From: Muribaculum sp.
GTDB lineage: Bacteria; Bacillota; Clostridia; Lachnospirales; Lachnospiraceae
Direction: 5' to 3'
Assembly: GCA_023663505.1 (NCBI GenBank)
Contig: JAMPHH010000014.1
Location: 1-64,000, forward strand
Length of the DNA stretch: 64,000 bases
In this document: positions 59,803-64,000 of the stretch, piece by piece
Position numbering within the stretch: position 1 is the first letter of the stretch
Layout of the letters: each line of letters starts with the position of its first letter
The notes under the pieces: model-generated
What the model was told of the DNA's origin: nothing
Databases searched by the model: none
What the model saw: the letters and a program-made list of their open reading frames with translations, nothing else
Program-made: the position numbers and the translations under genes

Positions 59803-60538
59803 TGATTAGCCCCCTTTTCCTGCACTTGCAGATAGCTGTGGCGACGTCCTTCCTTGTCATGCCCATCTCGTCCGCAATCTCCTTATTGCCCCATCCGGCG
59901 TTGCGTAATGCCGCGATCTTTCCGTAGTCTATCGGGTTCCGCTTCCGCGGCTTCTCTATTTCGTCTTCATACGGTTCTAGGCTACTTGGGGTCAATTGCA
60001 TCCAATCTGGGTATTCTTTCTTTATCGCCTCGGGCGGCTCCGTTGTTTCCGCAGGCTTATCTGTTATTATCTCGGGAGATTTTGGTATTTCTTCGGGTGA
60101 TTCTGTTATTTTCTCGTGTGCTTTTGTTGTTTTCTTGGATGCTTTTGTTGTTTTCTCGGGCGTTTCTGTTATCGTGTCGGGCGATTCCGTTACATTCACA
60201 GGTAGATTTGTTACTGTCCCGGGTGATTTTATCACCTCCCCCAGCCTTTTCGCTTCGGCGGTTGCCGCCAGTGTCTCGCGCATCATACGCCGAAGATGCT
60301 CCGTGCCAGTACGAGGCGCTACCTTTACGGTTGTTACGGCTGCTGCTGGCGGTGCGTACATGAAGCGCGCGACTGCCTCGGCACATTCCCTGCAGAAGTG
60401 CTCGTCCGCGCTTTTCCCTGCCAGCCATTCGGGGGCGCCTTCAAAATCATTATTTTTAAAGATTGTTACCTCCACCTTCCCGAACTCTTTTCCATTCGTT
60501 ATGTCCGCGCCACATCTGTTACAAATAAACTTTACCAT
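59795..60538 (-). CDS. Zinc-ribbon protein with repeat linker and C-terminal HTH
   Basis: A 247-aa protein in three parts: CxxC zinc ribbon (FICNRCGADITNG with HFCRECAE), a Thr/Pro/Glu/Lys-rich linker of degenerate 7-residue units (about 105-165, for example TESPDTITETPEKTTKA), and an HTH (YGKIAALRNAGWGNKEIADE, then MTRKDVATAICKCRKRG). Likely binds DNA. Start at 60538 with AGGAGGAG. Confidence 0.7.
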   Translation of the reverse strand: MVKFICNRCGADITNGKEFGKVEVTIFKNNDFEGAPEWLAGKSADEHFCRECAEAVARFMYAPPAAAVTTVKVAPRTGTEHLRRMMRETLAATAEAKRLGEVIKSPGTVTNLPVNVTESPDTITETPEKTTKASKKTTKAHEKITESPEEIPKSPEIITDKPAETTEPPEAIKKEYPDWMQLTPSSLEPYEDEIEKPRKRNPIDYGKIAALRNAGWGNKEIADEMGMTRKDVATAICKCRKRGLINE

Positions 60539-60621
60539 CTGCTCCTCCTTTCCGGGAGCCGCCCTTTCCACGGCTCCCCAGACGTTTCTTTAATGTGATA
60601 TGCTAATTTGACCGAAAGGCG

Positions 60622-60930
60622 TTATAAATAGTTCTTGCCAAACTCCTGCATCCAGAGCTTATGGGAATATAAGCTCTCAAATTTCATCTGCGCCAATACT
60701 TTCAAGGTCTGCTCTACCTCCTGATTCCCATGCACCGCTGCCGGGCTGTCCGTATGGTGCTCGTGGCAGAGATACACCTTCAAGCCCCACTGCTCCGACT
60801 TCCTGCGGTTGGCGGTTCCCTCCATGACGTGGTGCTCCTCCAAGGCGGTGCGGCGCTGGTAATCGTTATTCAGCAGCTTGCAGAGATAGCAGGTGCCCTC
60901 TTTCTTGTCATGTAAAATACTTTTTGCCAT
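60622..60930 (-). CDS. HNH-like zinc protein (DUF968-like)
   Basis: A 102-aa protein starting MAKSILHDKKEGTCYLCKLL. CYLC and LCHEHH with the EEHHVMEGTANRRKSE core form a zinc-bound HNH-like fold common in early regions of Lachnospiraceae phages. Ends GKNYL, typical of the group. Overlaps the next gene by 23 nt. Confidence 0.7.
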   Translation of the reverse strand: MAKSILHDKKEGTCYLCKLLNNDYQRRTALEEHHVMEGTANRRKSEQWGLKVYLCHEHHTDSPAAVHGNQEVEQTLKVLAQMKFESLYSHKLWMQEFGKNYL

Positions 60931-62323
60931 TAATAACCTTCTCCAGTCCTGCCGCCAAGTCCAAGGCCGTTTTGTAATTTTCTTCAAGCGTTCCCTTCGG
61001 GATACGGTTCTGCACAACCTTCTCGGGCGGAGTGACAGTCATGAATCCCTTGAGGAAAATCGCCGCCCCTGTAATTTCGTCCCACAGGTCTTCCCACTCT
61101 TTGTCTGTCATTGTAAAATCGTCCCCGCATTCCGTATTTACTGAATGCGGCGGGTTTTCGGACTTCCCTTTTCCTGCGCCATTTCCCGCGTCATCCGTCT
61201 CCTCCCTTTCTTCCGGCAGGTATTCCGGGTGGTTCATGATATTGTCCTGACCCGCAATCTGTTCCTCCTCCGCGCTTCCGGTGCTTTCCGCTTCCACGAC
61301 TGCTGCCGGCGGCTCCTTCACGGGCGGCTCTTTCCCTGAGGGCTTTGCCTTCGTGACTTTGGATTCCTTGCGCTTCTCCTTGGCGGGTTGCACCGGTGCA
61401 ACTTCCGATTTTCCCGTTTCCACGGCTGCTGCCGCAGGCTCCTTCTCAGGAAGCTCCCCGTATCTGGAGCAATACGAGTCTTCCCATGTTTCCCATGTGC
61501 CAGAACACAATTTCACAAGCTCGCTTACAAGCTCGCCCTTATCATGCCGCTCCTTCGCCTGTGTCCGCACCTCCGTCACACTCGCGCTTTCCCCTTGTAT
61601 CGCTATCATGACCCGTCCCGTCCCCGGGATGCGCACCATGTGGACGGCGTCCCCCTGCGGGGCTATAATGTCGGAAATAATCTCGAGATCGGATCTCCTG
61701 ACAGCCCGCCATATCTTCCCGTATATCGCGGGCTGCTCCTTCCCAAGCCTGTATACAGCCCTTTGCAACAGCGGCGCGTCCTCCGGAGGCGGCTGCACCT
61801 GTTCCCCCTGCCCGACCGATTGCCCCGCGGTCTCCTGCTCCTCCGCCTTCTCGATCGCCAGCTCGATGTCGGAGATCATGCTCTCCGCGTCCAGCTCCTC
61901 CTTGATCGCCAGTACCTCGGACTTGCTCAGGCTCTCCATCAGCTCCTCCGCTATCGCATCAGGCATGTGCAGCATCAGGGAGAGCTTGGCAAAGCCCATC
62001 TTTTTATAGTTCTCCTTCAGGATATGGCTGTTACCACCCACGGAGAAGCGTTCCACGATCCTGATATAACGGGAGACGGTGCCCTTGTCCAAGTCATAAC
62101 GTCTCTGGGCGAATTCCTCCACGTTGGAATAACCGCTCCCGACCAGGATATCCGTGTCCCGGGCAATCTTCAGGATATTGCCCATTTCCATGAAGCCCTC
62201 CTTGATCTTGATCGCCGTCCTGTCCGCCGCCTTCTCGAACTCGTTATATCCGGCGAACACGAGCAGCTCCGTCCGGCTTCCCGCGGCGTCCGCCATGTCG
62301 ATTCCCGTTGTCATGTCTTCCAT
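60908..62323 (-). CDS. ParB/KorB-like DNA-binding protein (tentative)
   Basis: A 471-aa protein. The first 130 residues include GYSNVEEFAQRRYDLDKGTV and SRYIRIVERF, an HTH of ParB/KorB or DUF3102 type. The centre is a mix of helical and beta segments; the C-terminal third is Lys/Glu/Pro/Ala-rich with two near-repeats (EPAAAAVETGKS, EPPAAVVEAEST). Its coding region contains one copy of the GTTGCACCGGTGCAAC palindrome. Start at 62323 overlaps the previous stop by one base. Confidence 0.5.
   Translation of the reverse strand: MEDMTTGIDMADAAGSRTELLVFAGYNEFEKAADRTAIKIKEGFMEMGNILKIARDTDILVGSGYSNVEEFAQRRYDLDKGTVSRYIRIVERFSVGGNSHILKENYKKMGFAKLSLMLHMPDAIAEELMESLSKSEVLAIKEELDAESMISDIELAIEKAEEQETAGQSVGQGEQVQPPPEDAPLLQRAVYRLGKEQPAIYGKIWRAVRRSDLEIISDIIAPQGDAVHMVRIPGTGRVMIAIQGESASVTEVRTQAKERHDKGELVSELVKLCSGTWETWEDSYCSRYGELPEKEPAAAAVETGKSEVAPVQPAKEKRKESKVTKAKPSGKEPPVKEPPAAVVEAESTGSAEEEQIAGQDNIMNHPEYLPEEREETDDAGNGAGKGKSENPPHSVNTECGDDFTMTDKEWEDLWDEITGAAIFLKGFMTVTPPEKVVQNRIPKGTLEENYKTALDLAAGLEKVINGKKYFT
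61387..61402. repeat. 16-bp perfect palindrome, copy 2
   Basis: GTTGCACCGGTGCAAC inside the ParB/KorB-like gene, identical to 56853-56868. In frame it encodes Val-Ala-Pro-Val-Gln. Confidence 0.9.
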
Positions 62324-63993
62324 CAAATCACCTCCATCAAATCCTCCATGAGCCCGTCAAGGACTCTGGTATTGTTCTTAGCCTTCAGCTCGTCAATATT
62401 CTTCTGTCGCAAGACCTCGCTAGTCTTGGCGTACTCGTGATCCTTGGCGGACATACGCTTCCTGATCACCTTCTGCCATTCCCGCAGGAAGGGCTTGACC
62501 TCCTCGATCTCCGGCTCCTCGTCATACATGCCTCGGTGCTGCCTGATCGTGCCGCCCGGCTCCACCTCGATCGTGTAATATGACTTCTCCGGCTCCGCAC
62601 ACTTCCGCAGGAAGCAGATGTATGTCTCCCTTGACACTATCCTGTCAAAATACCGCTCCGTGCTACCCACGCAATGGTGGAGGTTCATTCCCTCCTCCGT
62701 GATCTGGGCGAAGTTCTCCGGCACGATGATCATGTATGTATCATTTGAGTATTCATACTTTGCCTTGATCTCCTGCAGCAGTTCCTCGTACCCCGGGTAT
62801 TTCTCGCGCATATTCTGTGCCCTTCGCTCCGCCTCCTCCTTGTCCGCCTGCCTGCGTAATTCCTCCGCGCGTGCATTGCACTCCTCGACAGCCTCCTCGT
62901 GGCGGCGTTTTAATTCCCTCGGGCGGTAGACCATCTCGTCATCCATGTGTTTCCCCAGCTTCCTGCACATCTCAAGATAATCCTCGTATTGGTCAAGAAT
63001 GGTGGCGTATTTATAACTCGGGTAGCTCTCTTTTTTCTGCCTGATAAGGTAATTCATCAGCTTCTCGGGGGTCATGAGCTTAGCCTCGGGAGATTCCATG
63101 TAATCTTCCGCCCCGATTCCCGCCTTGTCATAAAAATCCAGCACCTCGTCTGATATTTTCCTTCCGGAATACTCCGACCACTGGAGCCACTGCAACATGC
63201 ACTTGCCCCCGTCCTTATCCCGCAGCCTGTTAATGCGCTGGCGGTCTTGCAGACCAAGCACGCCCTCTATGGTGGAGCCGCGCATGTTGACCAGTTCTTC
63301 CGTCCGATAGCCAAAATAGTAGCTCACACTCTCGCTGACCTCGCGGAGCAGCCTGTAAAACCTCCCCTTCAACAGGTATTCCGTCATCCCGACAAATTGC
63401 TTGTCCACCTCCACCATAAGGCGGTCATAATCCAGTTTTAACCCTGCTGCCGCAAGCTGTGGCATGACCCGCGACCAACTCTCGTAATCCGTGCCCTTGA
63501 GCCCCGCCTGTATCATCCCCTTGTCCGGATACAGCCGCGACGGGCGCCACTCTTTATAAGCCCTTTTATTTTCGTGCCAACGTCTGTCCCAACTGTTAAA
63601 GCTATATTCTTTATACGCGTATCTCTTGTCTTCCCGCAGCATGAAACGCCTGACCGTCTCGTCCATCTTGACAGTTCGGGTCTTCTCCCAATTTATGGTG
63701 ACAGCAAAGAGTCTCTCCACGCCTCGCTTCTCGTCAACGTCTTGAATCATGGTCAGGTATTCCGTTGCGCTGACGGAATCACCCCTTTTTATCACCACTA
63801 CTTCCTGCCCGCATACGGGGCAGGGAATTTTCTGCCTGTGTTTTATCTTCCTTGCGCTGCATTTAAAATCCTGATTGCAGGCTGTGCAGTGTCCCGAGCC
63901 GTCTTTCCGCACGAATGCGTAATGCAGGCTCCCTACAAGCAGGCTCGCTATCCGGTCATACGCCACACAGGAGATATTCGGCACCTTTGACAT
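62323..63993 (-). CDS. PcfJ-like protein
   Basis: At least 556 aa. N-terminal zinc ribbon (CTACNQDFKCSARK, CPVCGQEVVV), helical centre, and the PcfJ domain with MNLHHCVGSTERYFDRIVSR and SYYTIEVEPGGTIRQHRG. PcfJ comes from conjugative plasmid pCF10, where its role is unclear; phages carry it in their early region. Only 7 nt lie before the annotated ATG, so the true start may be outside the window. Confidence 0.8.
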   Translation of the reverse strand: MSKVPNISCVAYDRIASLLVGSLHYAFVRKDGSGHCTACNQDFKCSARKIKHRQKIPCPVCGQEVVVIKRGDSVSATEYLTMIQDVDEKRGVERLFAVTINWEKTRTVKMDETVRRFMLREDKRYAYKEYSFNSWDRRWHENKRAYKEWRPSRLYPDKGMIQAGLKGTDYESWSRVMPQLAAAGLKLDYDRLMVEVDKQFVGMTEYLLKGRFYRLLREVSESVSYYFGYRTEELVNMRGSTIEGVLGLQDRQRINRLRDKDGGKCMLQWLQWSEYSGRKISDEVLDFYDKAGIGAEDYMESPEAKLMTPEKLMNYLIRQKKESYPSYKYATILDQYEDYLEMCRKLGKHMDDEMVYRPRELKRRHEEAVEECNARAEELRRQADKEEAERRAQNMREKYPGYEELLQEIKAKYEYSNDTYMIIVPENFAQITEEGMNLHHCVGSTERYFDRIVSRETYICFLRKCAEPEKSYYTIEVEPGGTIRQHRGMYDEEPEIEEVKPFLREWQKVIRKRMSAKDHEYAKTSEVLRQKNIDELKAKNNTRVLDGLMEDLMEVI

Positions 63994-64000
63994 CAGATCG

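Larger units (their letters stand above)
39485..64000 (-). mobile_element. HK97-type siphovirus prophage (one end only)
   Basis: All genes from 39.6 to 64 kb lie on minus in standard siphovirus order (read from right to left: early region, terminase, portal, protease, capsid, connectors, tail, lysis). The lysis end abuts the tRNA remnant. Genes overlap by ATGA or a few bases almost throughout. The integrase, repressor and second attachment site are not in the window. Structural genes appear intact, so the phage could be functional. Confidence 0.95.

Noticed and set aside
60057..60235. CRISPR-like short repeats
   Set aside because: They are degenerate, have no constant spacer length and encode an in-frame Thr/Pro/Glu linker.
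61388..62440. 350-codon open frame on plus in the prophage
   Set aside because: Opposite the ParB/KorB-like and PcfJ-like genes, no start site, prophage is otherwise all minus.

Overview
The window looks like a chromosome segment of a spore-forming Clostridia bacterium, most likely a Lachnospiraceae. The signs are an alpha/beta-type small acid-soluble spore protein, RemA, the Firmicutes order yicC-remA-gmk-rpoZ, an NADH-linked [FeFe] hydrogenase, and a prophage with Lachnospiraceae-type hypothetical genes. Genus and species cannot be fixed from the sequence alone.

Layout. (1) 1-0.33 kb holds a putative type I holin-like toxin locus with a translationally coupled leader ORF, a shared bidirectional terminator and a convergent mini-ORF. 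(2) 0.38-3.4 kb (minus) is an ABC importer operon: lipoprotein binding protein, one-piece permease-ATPase, TM1266-type regulator, with a strong promoter and a 135-nt leader. (3) A spore protein gene lies at 3.6 kb. (4) 3.9-8.3 kb (minus) carries an [FeFe] hydrogenase operon: flavin/FeS partner, hydA, fructose-6-phosphate aldolase-like gene. (5) 8.3-19.1 kb (minus) is a housekeeping block: hypothetical, GH43 glycosidase, cinA, pgsA, rimO, rpoZ, gmk, remA, yicC, then mgtE and an IMPACT/YigZ gene. (6) A class A penicillin-binding protein is on plus at 19.2-21.9 kb, closed by a strong terminator.

(7) 22.0-38.5 kb is visibly A+T-richer and devoted to nitrogen and amino acid metabolism: an ammonium channel flanked by two PII genes and followed by an oligopeptide ABC importer; an operon of D-2-hydroxyacid dehydrogenase, two HisC-like aminotransferases and a MATE transporter next to a LysR regulator; then glutamate dehydrogenase, a GNAT acetyltransferase and an Lrp-type regulator. 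Together they could import peptides, transaminate amino acids, reduce the keto acids, recycle glutamate and move ammonium.

(8) From 39.49 kb to the right edge is a siphovirus-type HK97-fold prophage, all on minus. It begins at the 3' end of a tRNA gene (attachment site) and reads, in genome order from its lysis end: lysozyme, holin, tail fibre or receptor genes, baseplate, tape measure, frameshifted tail chaperones, major tail protein, head-tail connectors, capsid, protease, portal-MuF fusion, terminases, HNH, an XRE moron with its own operator, an ArpU-like regulator, a DUF4317 protein, MazG-like, HNH-like, a ParB/KorB-like protein and a PcfJ-like protein. Integrase, repressor and the other attachment site must lie beyond 64 kb.

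The signals most worth a second look are the toxin locus, the fused importer with its leader, the twin hairpin leaders of cinA and yigZ, the -1 frameshift in the tail chaperones, the self-contained XRE cassette, and a 16-bp perfect palindrome found twice in the prophage.
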